This document shows positions 16,569 through 25,263 of a stretch of 33,171 nt of DNA, one piece after another. Positions within the stretch are counted from its first letter, which is position 1. The number at the start of each line of letters is the position of its first letter. The notes beneath the pieces are model-generated. The model did no database searches, had not been told where the DNA came from, and saw nothing but the letters and a program-made list of their open reading frames with translations. The stretch is taken from positions 1-33,171 of the forward strand of contig NZ_CAJPOU010000017.1 of assembly GCF_905372335.1 (NCBI RefSeq). The letters are read 5' to 3'. Both the position numbers and the translations under genes were made by a program. This DNA comes from Streptococcus sp. A12. GTDB taxonomy: Bacteria > Bacillota > Bacilli > Lactobacillales > Streptococcaceae.

Positions 16569-18747
16569 TTTCTGATGAAGATGAGCTTGAGCTACTTGAG
16601 CTGGAATCTTCACTCGAAGAAGAAGAACTGAACTGTTCAGGGTGGAGATCTTTATAGCTTGGTGCTTTGAAGAGATCAACCGTTGATTGATTGCCTTTTT
16701 GGCTATAGAGGCTGGTTGATGCATCCCCTTTTTCTTTTTCAATTTTCTTCAATGCTTTCATCGAGTTGTTGTAGGAGTAGTCATCCGGGTTGACTTTACC
16801 AAGATCATTTCCAGTGTAGAATCGTAAGAGGTCCCCCGTTTGGATACTATCACTAATCTTGAGTTGTAAATTAGCTGCCTCACGGATTTTATCCAGTTGC
16901 TCTTTCGTTGATTCGTCTGGATTGGTGATTTCTTCACCAGTCTTGGTGTAATAGGTCCGCCCACTGTAACTTGTATACTCAGGGGTCACAAAGTAGTTAG
17001 CAGAACGGAAAGCAACGATTTGGCTATGATTTGGAGATAATAAGTCTTGACCAACTTGAAGGAAGTTCTTAGAATCAATTCCTAACAAGTGTTCCAATGT
17101 TGGAAGCATATCAATCTCTCCACCATAGGTCTCAATGACTTTCCCTTTGTTCATGCCAGGAACGACCACCATATAAGGCACCCGTTGTAACATAGCATTA
17201 TCATAACTTGACCAAGTTTCAGAGTTCTTATTTAGCAAGGGAGCCAGAGCTGGATTTCGAGAATTTGAAATACCGTAGTGGTCCCCATACAGAACAATAA
17301 TGGAGTTCTCATAAAGACCAGAAGCTTTGAGATAATCGAAGAAGGCCTTGATGGAAGCATCCAAATAGTTGGCTGTTGCAAAATAGCCATTAATGGTTTC
17401 ATCTTGCGTCTCTGCAAGAGGGAAGCCGATTTCGTCCCCAATCAGACTCGTCGTATAAGGATAGTGGTTGGAGACGGTAATGAACTTAGTATAAAACGGT
17501 TGTTGCATGTGTTCCAAGTACTTTATGGAATCCTTCAACATGATCTTATCATTAAGTCCATACTGGAAGGAGTTGGTATCATCTTGCTTGGTAAAATAAG
17601 AAGCATCAAAGAAGTAATGGTAGCCCCATTGTTTGTAGGCTGTATTACGGTTCCAGAAGCTTCCGGCATTTCCGTGGAAAACAGCACTGGATTGGTAACC
17701 ATTCTTAGAAAGAATGAAAGGAGCTGCTTGCTGGGTATTGGTCCCACCGTAGTTCACCATAAAGGAACCTTGGTTCAAACCGAACAAGCCCGTTTCAATC
17801 ATGGTCTCTGCATCCGATGTTTTACCAGCTTTTACCTGGTTAAAGACATTTGCAAATGCAAAGGTTTCATTTGAATGATAGAGCGAGTTGATAAAAGGGG
17901 TCACTTCGTATTCTTTGTCGTCAACCTTCAATTTATAGTCGATCAAGAATTGTTGGAAGCTTTCCAAGTGGATATAGATGACATTACGTCCCTTAGCGAG
18001 ACCAAAGGTTTCTGGATTTGGTTGAGCATAATGGCTAGCAACATACTCTTCTACCGGCTTCAAATCTACTTTAGAAGCCTTTGAGCGTTCTTTATTGGCC
18101 ATGTAGGTCTGGTTGGCACTGTAACCTAGGAAGGCTGGCAAGCCAAGCGCACGAACCACATAGTAATTGGAGAATCCACGCGTTAATAATTCCGGACGGT
18201 CAATCTCAGCCAAGAAAAGATTGGCGGAGAAGAGCATAGCAGAGAGAGAGGTGACTGCAAAACTTGCCCGCTTGTTAAAAGGACGGGGATCTAGTTTTAC
18301 CAATTTCTTTAAAAAGAGGAAAGCTAGAATCGGGAAGTCTAAAACATAGATAATGTCCCAAGGTCGGAACAATTCTAAGGCTGCAGCTCCAAGACCAGCA
18401 GAAACCTTACTAGAGGCCAGCATGGTATTGACTGTTACGAAGTCTGTAAACTCACGATAATAAATCGAGTTGGATATCAACCAGATAAATAAAATGATAT
18501 AGATGCTAAAAGATAGCAAATAAAAGAGTTTGGTTCTCTTAATATAAAAAGCGAGACCGATGAATAAGAGGCTGAGTGGAATCGGGTTGATCACTGCGAG
18601 AAAAACCTGATAAAAGCCTTGAATATCTAGATTAAAGTCTACTGTATAGGCCCACATGGTTTTAAACCAATAAAGCAACAGTAGGGTAAAGACAAATCCT
18701 AGTCTGGTACTCATAGCATCGAGTATCGTTTTGGTAATTTTTTTCAC
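16561..18747 (-). CDS. ltaS: Lipoteichoic acid synthase (LtaS-type polyglycerolphosphate polymerase)
   Basis: Membrane sulfatase-fold enzyme that polymerises glycerol phosphate from phosphatidylglycerol outside the cell. Five N-terminal membrane helices (to about residue 180) are followed by the catalytic domain with E262 (HLESF), nucleophile T310 (GKTSDAE), H428 (SNHYPY), D489 and H490 (YGDHYG). I choose the GTG at 18747 (728 aa) because AAGGAAG lies 9 bases upstream and homologues begin KKITKT. The reading frame continues to a TTG at 18825, but the likely promoter lies inside that extension. The C-terminus is a serine-rich tail of about 22 residues broken by a single Glu-Asp pair, low-complexity and predicted extracellular. 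Confidence 0.93.
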   Translation of the reverse strand: MKKITKTILDAMSTRLGFVFTLLLLYWFKTMWAYTVDFNLDIQGFYQVFLAVINPIPLSLLFIGLAFYIKRTKLFYLLSFSIYIILFIWLISNSIYYREFTDFVTVNTMLASSKVSAGLGAAALELFRPWDIIYVLDFPILAFLFLKKLVKLDPRPFNKRASFAVTSLSAMLFSANLFLAEIDRPELLTRGFSNYYVVRALGLPAFLGYSANQTYMANKERSKASKVDLKPVEEYVASHYAQPNPETFGLAKGRNVIYIHLESFQQFLIDYKLKVDDKEYEVTPFINSLYHSNETFAFANVFNQVKAGKTSDAETMIETGLFGLNQGSFMVNYGGTNTQQAAPFILSKNGYQSSAVFHGNAGSFWNRNTAYKQWGYHYFFDASYFTKQDDTNSFQYGLNDKIMLKDSIKYLEHMQQPFYTKFITVSNHYPYTTSLIGDEIGFPLAETQDETINGYFATANYLDASIKAFFDYLKASGLYENSIIVLYGDHYGISNSRNPALAPLLNKNSETWSSYDNAMLQRVPYMVVVPGMNKGKVIETYGGEIDMLPTLEHLLGIDSKNFLQVGQDLLSPNHSQIVAFRSANYFVTPEYTSYSGRTYYTKTGEEITNPDESTKEQLDKIREAANLQLKISDSIQTGDLLRFYTGNDLGKVNPDDYSYNNSMKALKKIEKEKGDASTSLYSQKGNQSTVDLFKAPSYKDLHPEQFSSSSSSEDSSSSSSSSSSSEKK

Positions 18748-18792
18748 AAAAATATACTTCCTTGCCTTATTTCCTAAAAATTTTCTTACAAC

Positions 18793-18801
18793 AGTATACC
18801 A
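18793..18801 (-). promoter_or_regulatory. ltaS extended -10 promoter
   Basis: On the minus strand TGG is followed by TATACT (plus positions 18793-18798), an extended -10. Transcription would start near 18786, giving a leader of about 39 bases to the GTG start. The palindrome AAAACGTTTT (18808-18817) lies just upstream and might be a regulator site. Confidence 0.6.
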
Positions 18802-18954
18802 TAATTTAAAACGTTTTGAAAACAAAGCAAGTAAATAATGATGTTAAAAAAGAGTATGGTTGATATTGGTAATCATTAGCTAAACAAAAGAAGTGAGATT
18901 GTTTAAAAAGATGGCGAATACTTCCTTGATAATAGGATTCTTAAGTAGGAGACT

Positions 18955-18983
18955 TTGTGAATTTTTGAAAATTTTGATACAAT
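18955..18983 (+). promoter_or_regulatory. Promoter abutting the start of the rlmI-like gene
   Basis: TTGTGA (18955-18960), a 17-base spacer, and TACAAT (18978-18983) with an upstream TGA make a good extended promoter. Only AGAAGT separates it from the ATG at 18990, so the transcript is expected to begin at the ATG itself. Confidence 0.7.
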
Positions 18984-18989
18984 AGAAGT

Positions 18990-20153
18990 ATGAAAAAGCT
19001 GACAATTAACCGACAAGTTGAGAAAAAAATCCATAAAGGTTATAAGATTTTAGAGAAGAGTGATTTTGGGCAACTCCCCTTTGACAATGAGGTGGTCGAG
19101 CTGGTCACAGCTTCAGGTCATTTTCTAGGGACAGGCTACCTTTCAGAGCAAAACAAGGGGCTTGGTTGGGTCGTTTCTACGAAGAAAATCACCTTGGATC
19201 AGGCTTACTTTAGTTACTTATTTGCTGAGGCTAAGTCAAAACGTCAGTCTTATTATCAGTCGGAATTGGATACTGCTTTTAGAATTTTTAATCAAGAAGG
19301 CGACGGATTTGGTGGCTTAACCATTGATCTCTATGAAGATTATGCCGTCTTTTCCATTTACAATGCCTTCGTCTATCAAATCCGAGAGTTGATATTTGCA
19401 GCTTTTCAAGAGGTTTTTCCCGAAGTCTTGGGAGGATATGAAAAAATCCGCTTTAAGGATCCGGGTTATGAGTCGGCTCATCTATTTGGTCAAGAAGCTC
19501 CAGAGCATTTTTTGATTTTGGAAAACGGCGTTCGCTACCAAGTCTTTCTGAATGATGGCTTGATGACAGGGATTTTCTTGGACCAACACGATGTGCGTGC
19601 TAGCTTAGTAGATGGCTTAGCTGCAGGTAAATCCTTACTCAATATGTTTTCCTACACGGCGGCTTTTTCGGTGGCAGCGGTCATGGGCGGAGCAGTAGAA
19701 ACAACTTCTGTTGATCTTGCCAAGCGTAGTCGGGAACTATCCCAAGCTCATTTTGTGGCAAATGGTCTAGCATTGGACCAGCACCGCTTTATCGTCATGG
19801 ATGTTTTTGATTATTATAAGTATGCCAAGCGTCATGGCTTGACCTATGATGTGATCGTTTTAGATCCGCCAAGTTTTGCTCGCAATAAGAAGCGTACCTT
19901 CTCAGTTGCGAAGGATTACCACAAGCTAATCGAGCAGTCCCTAGAGATTTTAAATCCAAATGGTATTTTAATTGCAAGTACGAACGCTGCCAATGTCAGT
20001 CGGGATAAATTTAAGAAAGAAATTGAAAAGGGCTTCAAAGGCCAAAAGCATCGCTATATCAGTGAAGTAGGACTTCCAGCTGATTTTCGATACAATGAAA
20101 GGGAAGAAAGTAGTAATTACTTGAAAGTTTTTACAATTAAGGTGGATCAATGA
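18990..20153 (+). CDS. RlmI-like class I SAM-dependent rRNA methyltransferase
   Basis: Protein of 387 aa with an N-terminal PUA-like domain (about residues 1-75), a linker domain (FNQEGDGFGGLTIDLYEDY) and a Rossmann methyltransferase. The SAM region is GKSLLNMFSYTAAFSVAAVMGG (about 214-235) and the catalytic DPPSF motif is VIVLDPPSFARNKK (about 289-302). This is the RlmI/YwbD family. The E. coli member makes m5C1962 in 23S rRNA, and the streptococcal target is unproven. There is no Shine-Dalgarno, and the promoter ends 6 bases before the ATG, so the mRNA is probably leaderless. The stop overlaps aroD by ATGA, linking it to the aromatic operon. Confidence 0.9.
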   Translation: MKKLTINRQVEKKIHKGYKILEKSDFGQLPFDNEVVELVTASGHFLGTGYLSEQNKGLGWVVSTKKITLDQAYFSYLFAEAKSKRQSYYQSELDTAFRIFNQEGDGFGGLTIDLYEDYAVFSIYNAFVYQIRELIFAAFQEVFPEVLGGYEKIRFKDPGYESAHLFGQEAPEHFLILENGVRYQVFLNDGLMTGIFLDQHDVRASLVDGLAAGKSLLNMFSYTAAFSVAAVMGGAVETTSVDLAKRSRELSQAHFVANGLALDQHRFIVMDVFDYYKYAKRHGLTYDVIVLDPPSFARNKKRTFSVAKDYHKLIEQSLEILNPNGILIASTNAANVSRDKFKKEIEKGFKGQKHRYISEVGLPADFRYNEREESSNYLKVFTIKVDQ

Positions 20154-20827
20154 AATTAGTCGTTTCTGTAATGCCAAGAAATTTTGAAGAAGCACAGGCC
20201 ATTGATGCCAGTCGTTATCAGGATGCAGATGTCATTGAATGGCGTGCGGATTATTTGGACAAACATGATATCTTACAAGTAGCACCTGCCATCTTTGAAA
20301 AATTTACAGGGCGTGAAATTTTATTTACGCTACGGACACGGGAGCAGGGAGGAGAAATTGAACTTTCTGGTGAAGAGTACGTATCCCTTATCCATGATAT
20401 CAACAACATCTATCATCCGGATTATGTCGATTTTGAGTACTTTGGTCATCAGGCCGAGTTTAATCAGATGATGGATTATTCCAATCTTTGCTTAAGCTAC
20501 CATAATTTTCAGGAAACACCTGAGAATATGATGGAGATTATGTCTGAATTAACCAGCTTTACACCGAAATTGGTCAAGGTATCTGTGATGGCTCACACCG
20601 AGCAGGATGTTCTCGATTTGATGAACTATACACGTGGTTTTAAAACGCTAAATCCGGAACAAGAATTCGTCACCATTTCTATGGGGAAAATCGGCCGAAT
20701 CTCTCGCATTGCTGCCGATTTAACTGGTTCTGTTTGGTCCTACGCTAGCGTTGGAGAGCAAAGTGCACCAGGTCAAATTAGCTTGTCCAGCATGCACAAG
20801 ATTCGGGAGATCTTAGATGAAGATTGA
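20150..20827 (+). CDS. aroD: Type I 3-dehydroquinate dehydratase (AroD)
   Basis: Third step of the shikimate pathway, forming 3-dehydroshikimate through a Schiff base. At 225 aa it is complete. The active-site pair is H118 (LSYHNF) and the Schiff-base lysine K143 (LVKVSVMA). The substrate-binding start ADVIEWRADY lies at about residues 26-35. It is coupled to the methyltransferase upstream by ATGA and overlaps aroE by 11 bases, so the three genes form one unit. Confidence 0.95.
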   Translation: MKLVVSVMPRNFEEAQAIDASRYQDADVIEWRADYLDKHDILQVAPAIFEKFTGREILFTLRTREQGGEIELSGEEYVSLIHDINNIYHPDYVDFEYFGHQAEFNQMMDYSNLCLSYHNFQETPENMMEIMSELTSFTPKLVKVSVMAHTEQDVLDLMNYTRGFKTLNPEQEFVTISMGKIGRISRIAADLTGSVWSYASVGEQSAPGQISLSSMHKIREILDED

Positions 20828-21692
20828 TGGCTATACGCGAATGGCGGCTGTGATTGCCAAGCCCATTCGTCATAGTATCTCACCCTTTATTCACAACCGG
20901 GCTTACCAACTAACCACTACCAATGCAGTCTACCTTGCCTGGGAAGTGGAAGAAGAACAAGTCGAACAAAGTCTTCAACAGTTACGGGTACTGGATATGT
21001 TAGGCGCTAATATTTCCATGCCCTACAAAAAAAAAGTCTTGCCATTTTTAGATCAGGTAGACGGAAGCGCGCAACTTATTGGTTCGGTCAATACGATTGT
21101 TCAGAAAGATGGTCGTTTAACAGGCTACAATACAGACGGACTTGGTTTTCTAAAGAGTCTCCCCAAGACTTTTTCGATAAAGAATAAGAAACTCGTCCTT
21201 TTAGGAGCGGGTGGTGCTGCGACTGCTATTGTTGTAGAGGCCAGTCGGCAAGGAGTTGGCGAGATTCATTTATTTGTTCGTCCAGAAAGCTTAGATAAGT
21301 ATCAGGCTATCTTTGCTCCACTATCTGAAGCTCTTGCTGTTTCAATTGTCCTTCATGACTTATCTAGTCGGGATCAGTTGAATACAACGATAGAGGGGAC
21401 CGATTTATTGATCAATGCTACAGGATTAGGAATGGATGGGTCTTCTCTCCCTATTCCGAAAGAGTTTAACTTTCCTAAAGGATGTCTAGTAGCTGATTTA
21501 GCTTATTTTCCTGCCAAGACACCTTTTCTTCAATTAGCTGAAGAACAAGGGGCAAAAACCTTAAATGGCTTGGGAATGCTCTTCCATCAAGCTGCCGTTG
21601 CCTTCGAACTGATGACGGATAAAACTTTCCCGGAAGAGGAAGTCTGGCAAGCCTTGAAATTGGAATACCCAGATTATGTATTAGAAAAATGA
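20817..21692 (+). CDS. aroE: Shikimate dehydrogenase (AroE)
   Basis: NADPH-dependent reduction of 3-dehydroshikimate to shikimate. At 291 aa it is complete, with substrate site SISPFIHNRAY, catalytic K71 (SMPYK) and D107 (YNTDG), and the nucleotide loop LGAGGAATA at about residues 129-137. The first ATG fits close homologues (MKxDGYTR). It begins inside the end of aroD. A hairpin separates it from aroB, so aroB onward may have its own promoter. Confidence 0.95.
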   Translation: MKIDGYTRMAAVIAKPIRHSISPFIHNRAYQLTTTNAVYLAWEVEEEQVEQSLQQLRVLDMLGANISMPYKKKVLPFLDQVDGSAQLIGSVNTIVQKDGRLTGYNTDGLGFLKSLPKTFSIKNKKLVLLGAGGAATAIVVEASRQGVGEIHLFVRPESLDKYQAIFAPLSEALAVSIVLHDLSSRDQLNTTIEGTDLLINATGLGMDGSSLPIPKEFNFPKGCLVADLAYFPAKTPFLQLAEEQGAKTLNGLGMLFHQAAVAFELMTDKTFPEEEVWQALKLEYPDYVLEK

Positions 21693-21697
21693 TGGAA

Positions 21698-21741
21698 GAA
21701 AACAGAAAAACTTAATTAAGTATGCTCTGTTTTCTATTTTT
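21698..21741 (+). terminator. Possible terminator or attenuator between aroE and aroB
   Basis: GAAAACAGA (21698-21706) pairs with TCTGTTTTC (21726-21734), followed by TATTTTTAT. The large 19-base loop contains the palindrome CTTAATTAAG (21711-21720). The stem is low in GC, so it may stop only part of the transcripts. Confidence 0.55.
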
Positions 21742-21742
21742 A

Positions 21743-21760
21743 TACAATAGCGGAATTGTA
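21743..21760 (+). promoter_or_regulatory. Inverted repeat and possible -10 before aroB
   Basis: TACAAT (21743-21748), six bases, then ATTGTA (21755-21760): a perfect inverted repeat. The left arm could also serve as a -10 element, although no -35 is seen at the usual distance. A regulator on the repeat would then cover the transcript start. The regulator is unknown. Confidence 0.4.
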
Positions 21761-21793
21761 ATCTTTTTCACATGGATTTGAAAGGAGATCCTT

Positions 21794-22858
21794 ATGAAGG
21801 TGAATGTTGATCTACCAAAGAATGGTTATGAGATTGTCATTGAGAATGGAGCGATCCAAAAGGTTGGAACCTGGCTCAGTCATTTATGGGAAGCTCAAAA
21901 AGTAGCAGTCATTTCAGACAACCATGTAGGGTCTCTTTATGCAAGTCAGGTGGTAGAAAGCCTTGAAAGTGAAGGATTTACAGTGATTAGCTATGAGTTC
22001 CTGGAAGGAGAAGCTAGTAAAAATCTGACGACCGTTCAAAAAGTCTATGAATTTTTAGCGAAAAATGGGATGACACGATCTGATGGCATCCTTGCTCTTG
22101 GGGGTGGTGTTGTCGGTGATCTAGCTGGCTTTGTGGCTTCCACCTATATGCGGGGGATTCATTTCGTCCAAGTACCGACTAGTTTGACGGCTCAGGTTGA
22201 CTCCTCTATCGGAGGTAAGACCGGAGTCAATACACTCTATGCTAAAAACATGGTAGGAACCTTTGCCCAACCGGATGGGGTATTGATTGACCCTGAAGTG
22301 CTGCGGACCCTTGGGACGCGCGAGTTGATCGAGGGCATGGGGGAAGTCATCAAGTACGGTCTCATAGAAGACCCAGTCTTATGGGAAGAGCTGGATCAAA
22401 TGGATGGCTCCATTGAGTCTATTTATGAGCATGCAGAATCCTTGATTGCCCATTCCTGTCAAGTCAAGCGCAAGATGGTCGTCGAAGATGAGCTAGACCA
22501 AGGCATTCGGCTATTTCTGAATTTTGGTCATACCCTTGGCCATGCGATCGAAGCAACAGCCGGTTATGGCCAGATCATGCACGGAGAAGCCGTAGCGATT
22601 GGAATGGTGCAAATCACTAAGGTGGCAGAAGCTAAGGGATTGGTCCAAGCCGGTTTAACACAGGCTATCCGGCAAATGTGTCAAAAATTTGGCTTACCAG
22701 TGGAATTCCATACTTGGGATAAGGAAAAGCTTTATCAGGCCTTGACCTTAGACAAGAAGGCGAGGGGTAATCAATTGAAACTTGTTTTGGTACCTGAAAT
22801 TGGAACTTGTCAGATCCATCCAGTCCCATTGGAAGAGATGAGAGACTTCTTACACTAG
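21794..22858 (+). CDS. aroB: 3-dehydroquinate synthase (AroB)
   Basis: Second step of the shikimate pathway, an NAD- and metal-dependent cyclisation of DAHP. At 354 aa it is complete. The NAD region is LGGGVVGDLAGFVASTYMRGI (about residues 100-120), followed by VPTSLTAQVDSSIGGKTGVN (about 130-149), the metal-site region GEVIKYGLI, and FGHTLGHAIE with HGEAVAIGM, which carry metal-binding histidines. A strong AAAGGAG ribosome site is present. aroC follows after 20 bases. Confidence 0.96.
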   Translation: MKVNVDLPKNGYEIVIENGAIQKVGTWLSHLWEAQKVAVISDNHVGSLYASQVVESLESEGFTVISYEFLEGEASKNLTTVQKVYEFLAKNGMTRSDGILALGGGVVGDLAGFVASTYMRGIHFVQVPTSLTAQVDSSIGGKTGVNTLYAKNMVGTFAQPDGVLIDPEVLRTLGTRELIEGMGEVIKYGLIEDPVLWEELDQMDGSIESIYEHAESLIAHSCQVKRKMVVEDELDQGIRLFLNFGHTLGHAIEATAGYGQIMHGEAVAIGMVQITKVAEAKGLVQAGLTQAIRQMCQKFGLPVEFHTWDKEKLYQALTLDKKARGNQLKLVLVPEIGTCQIHPVPLEEMRDFLH

Positions 22859-22878
22859 AAAGCGACAAAGGAGATAGC

Positions 22879-24045
22879 ATGCGTTATTTAACAGCAGGAG
22901 AATCACACGGACCACGACTTACAGCTATTATCGAAGGAGTGCCAGCAGGGCTCCCTTTGACAGCTGATTGTATCAACGTCGAATTAAAACGCCGCCAAGG
23001 AGGCTACGGTCGTGGAGCACGGATGAAGATTGAAAGCGATCAGGTCGAGATCACCTCTGGTGTTCGCCATGGCTTGACCATGGGAGGTCCTATCACCTTG
23101 AATGTCACCAATCTAGACCATCAAAAATGGTTGGAGATCATGTCTGTCAGTGATGTGGAGGATAAGAAAAAGGGACTCCGGAAAATTACCAAGCCTCGTC
23201 CAGGTCACGCTGATTTGGTCGGCGGGATCAAGTACCGCTTTGATGACTTGCGAAATTCTTTGGAACGGTCATCCGCTCGGGAAACAACCATGCGGGTAGC
23301 AGTAGGTGCAGTAGCCAAACGTCTATTGGAAGAGATTGGGATTCAAGTAGCTAGCCATATCATCAATTTCGGAGGAATCGAGGTAGAGGTTCCGGAAAAT
23401 CTAACAGTTTCCCAAATCAAGGAAGCGGTCGCTCAGTCAGAAGTTTCCATCGTCAATCGAGAGCGAGAAGAGGAAATCAAGGCCTATATCGATAGTGTGA
23501 AGAAAGAAGGGGAAACCATTGGAGGAATCGTCGAAACGATTGTAGGTGGTGTACCTGTTGGTCTGGGATCTTTTGCCCAATGGGATAAGAAATTGGATGC
23601 CAAGATTGCTCAAGGGGTCGTCTCTATCAATGCTTTTAAAGGTGTAGAGTTTGGGCTAGGATTTGAAGCAGGTCGTCGAAAAGGCAGTCAAGTCATGGAC
23701 GAAATTCTCTGGTCTGAGCAGGATGGGTATACTCGTCGAACCAATCATCTGGGCGGATTTGAAGGCGGCATGACCAATGGAGAGCCAATTATCGTTCGTG
23801 GAGTAATGAAACCAATCCCAACTCTTTATAAACCCCTCATGAGTGTCGATATTGAAACGCACGAACCGTATAAGGCAACAGTGGAGCGGAGTGACCCAAC
23901 AGCACTTCCAGCTGCAGGGGTTGTCATGGAAGCTGTGGTGGCAACGGTCTTAGCCACAGAAGTCTTGGACAAGTTCTCTTCTGATAATCTGGAAGAATTG
24001 AAGGAAGCTGTCGAGCGTCATCGGGCTTATACTAAAGCTTTCTAA
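22879..24045 (+). CDS. aroC: Chorismate synthase (AroC)
   Basis: Last step of the common pathway, making chorismate from EPSP with reduced FMN. The start is set at the ATG at 22879, with AAAGGAG 5 bases upstream and the family's conserved MRYLTAGESHGP. The open frame extends upstream into aroB, but those residues are not part of the enzyme. The resulting 388 aa is the normal length. Signature regions are RRQGGYGRGARM, RPGHADLVGGIKY with SSARETTMRVAVGA, and the C-terminal DPTALPAAGVV. Confidence 0.96.
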   Translation: MRYLTAGESHGPRLTAIIEGVPAGLPLTADCINVELKRRQGGYGRGARMKIESDQVEITSGVRHGLTMGGPITLNVTNLDHQKWLEIMSVSDVEDKKKGLRKITKPRPGHADLVGGIKYRFDDLRNSLERSSARETTMRVAVGAVAKRLLEEIGIQVASHIINFGGIEVEVPENLTVSQIKEAVAQSEVSIVNREREEEIKAYIDSVKKEGETIGGIVETIVGGVPVGLGSFAQWDKKLDAKIAQGVVSINAFKGVEFGLGFEAGRRKGSQVMDEILWSEQDGYTRRTNHLGGFEGGMTNGEPIIVRGVMKPIPTLYKPLMSVDIETHEPYKATVERSDPTALPAAGVVMEAVVATVLATEVLDKFSSDNLEELKEAVERHRAYTKAF

Positions 24046-24057
24046 GTGGAGAAATAG

Positions 24058-25164
24058 ATGGAAGAAAAGGTTGTTTATATCGTCGGTCTAGGACTGATTG
24101 GAGCTTCGTTAGCTATGGGGATCCGAAAAGCCCATCCTCAAGTGACTTTACTAGGCTATAATCGCAGTCAGGCCTCACGAGATATTGCTCTGAAGAAGGG
24201 AATTGTTGATGAGGTGACGGCTGATTTGGAAGAGTTTTCTTCTCGAGCTGATGTCATCATCGTCTCCCTACCTGTCAAGCAAACCATCCAAACCTTTCAG
24301 CAACTGGCGAGAATGCCATTGAAAGAAGGAGTCATTGTGACAGATGTTGGCTCCACCAAGGGTGCCATTGTAGAAGCTGTCGAAAATGCTTTTAGACATC
24401 TCCCAGTCCGTTTTGTCGGTGGGCATCCCATGGCAGGGAGTCACAAGACAGGAGCTGCCTCAGCTGACTCCACCCTCTTTGAAAATGCCTACTATATTTT
24501 TACACCAACAGCTACGACAGACCCAAGTGCGGTCTTGGAATTGAAGGATTTACTCTCAGGGCTTGGTGCCCGCTTCATCGAGGTGGATCCAATAGAACAC
24601 GATCGGGTTACTTCCCAGATTAGTCACTTTCCTCACGTATTGGCAGCTACCCTGATGGGACAAGCAGCTGCTTATACAGAGGAGCATAGCCTAGCTGGTC
24701 GCTTTGCTGCAGGGGGATTTCGTGATATGACGCGGATTGCGGAGAGTGAGCCCAGCATGTGGACCTCCATTTTGCTATCCAATCCAACTGCTGTTCTTGA
24801 TCGGATAGCAGATTTTCAGGATCGTCTTGAGCAAGTTGCCGAGATGATTCGCCAAGGGCAAGAACATGCGATTTGGTCCTTCTTTGACTATAGTCGAGAG
24901 CAACGGCAACATATGCAGATCGATAAGAGAGGAGGGGTGGAAAGCACCTTCGATATTTTTGTGGATGTCCCAGATGAAGAAGATGTCATCCTTCGGATCT
25001 TAGAGTTGCTTCGTGGTACCTCCTTGGTCAATATTCATATTAATGAGGAAAATCGGGAAGATGTCTACGGGATTCTCCAGATTTCCTTTAAGACGGCTAC
25101 AGATCAAGCGCGGGCTGAAGCCTTGATCACCGAGCAAACGGATTATAGCGTAGTGATCAAATAG
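24058..25164 (+). CDS. tyrA: Prephenate dehydrogenase with ACT domain (TyrA)
   Basis: NAD-dependent oxidative decarboxylation of prephenate towards tyrosine. Of 368 aa, the Rossmann fold opens with GLGLIG (G10, G12, G15), the prephenate site contains GGHPMAGSHKTGA (about residues 121-133), and a C-terminal ACT domain (about 297-368) is the likely site of tyrosine feedback control. It follows aroC by 12 bases with a GGAG ribosome site. No chorismate mutase domain is fused here, so that activity must come from elsewhere. Confidence 0.94.
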   Translation: MEEKVVYIVGLGLIGASLAMGIRKAHPQVTLLGYNRSQASRDIALKKGIVDEVTADLEEFSSRADVIIVSLPVKQTIQTFQQLARMPLKEGVIVTDVGSTKGAIVEAVENAFRHLPVRFVGGHPMAGSHKTGAASADSTLFENAYYIFTPTATTDPSAVLELKDLLSGLGARFIEVDPIEHDRVTSQISHFPHVLAATLMGQAAAYTEEHSLAGRFAAGGFRDMTRIAESEPSMWTSILLSNPTAVLDRIADFQDRLEQVAEMIRQGQEHAIWSFFDYSREQRQHMQIDKRGGVESTFDIFVDVPDEEDVILRILELLRGTSLVNIHINEENREDVYGILQISFKTATDQARAEALITEQTDYSVVIK

Positions 25165-25225
25165 GTCCTAAGTAGGATTTTTACAAAAATAGCAGTTTCT
25201 AACACAAGATGTAACAGAATCTTTG

Positions 25226-25231
25226 TATAAT
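25226..25231 (+). promoter_or_regulatory. -10 element before the UPF0342 gene
   Basis: Perfect TATAAT preceded by TTTG, 33 bases before the ATG at 25264. No convincing -35 is seen. Confidence 0.5.
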
Positions 25232-25263
25232 AGAACAAAACCAAATTGTTAAGGAGAAATCAC

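Noticed and set aside
17278..17874. A 198-codon open frame on the plus strand opposite ltaS.
   Set aside because: It is antisense to a strongly conserved catalytic domain, has no ribosome site and shows no domain-like pattern.
22807..22878. An N-terminal extension of aroC overlapping aroB.
   Set aside because: The conserved family start MRYLTAGESHG with an AAAGGAG site is at 22879.
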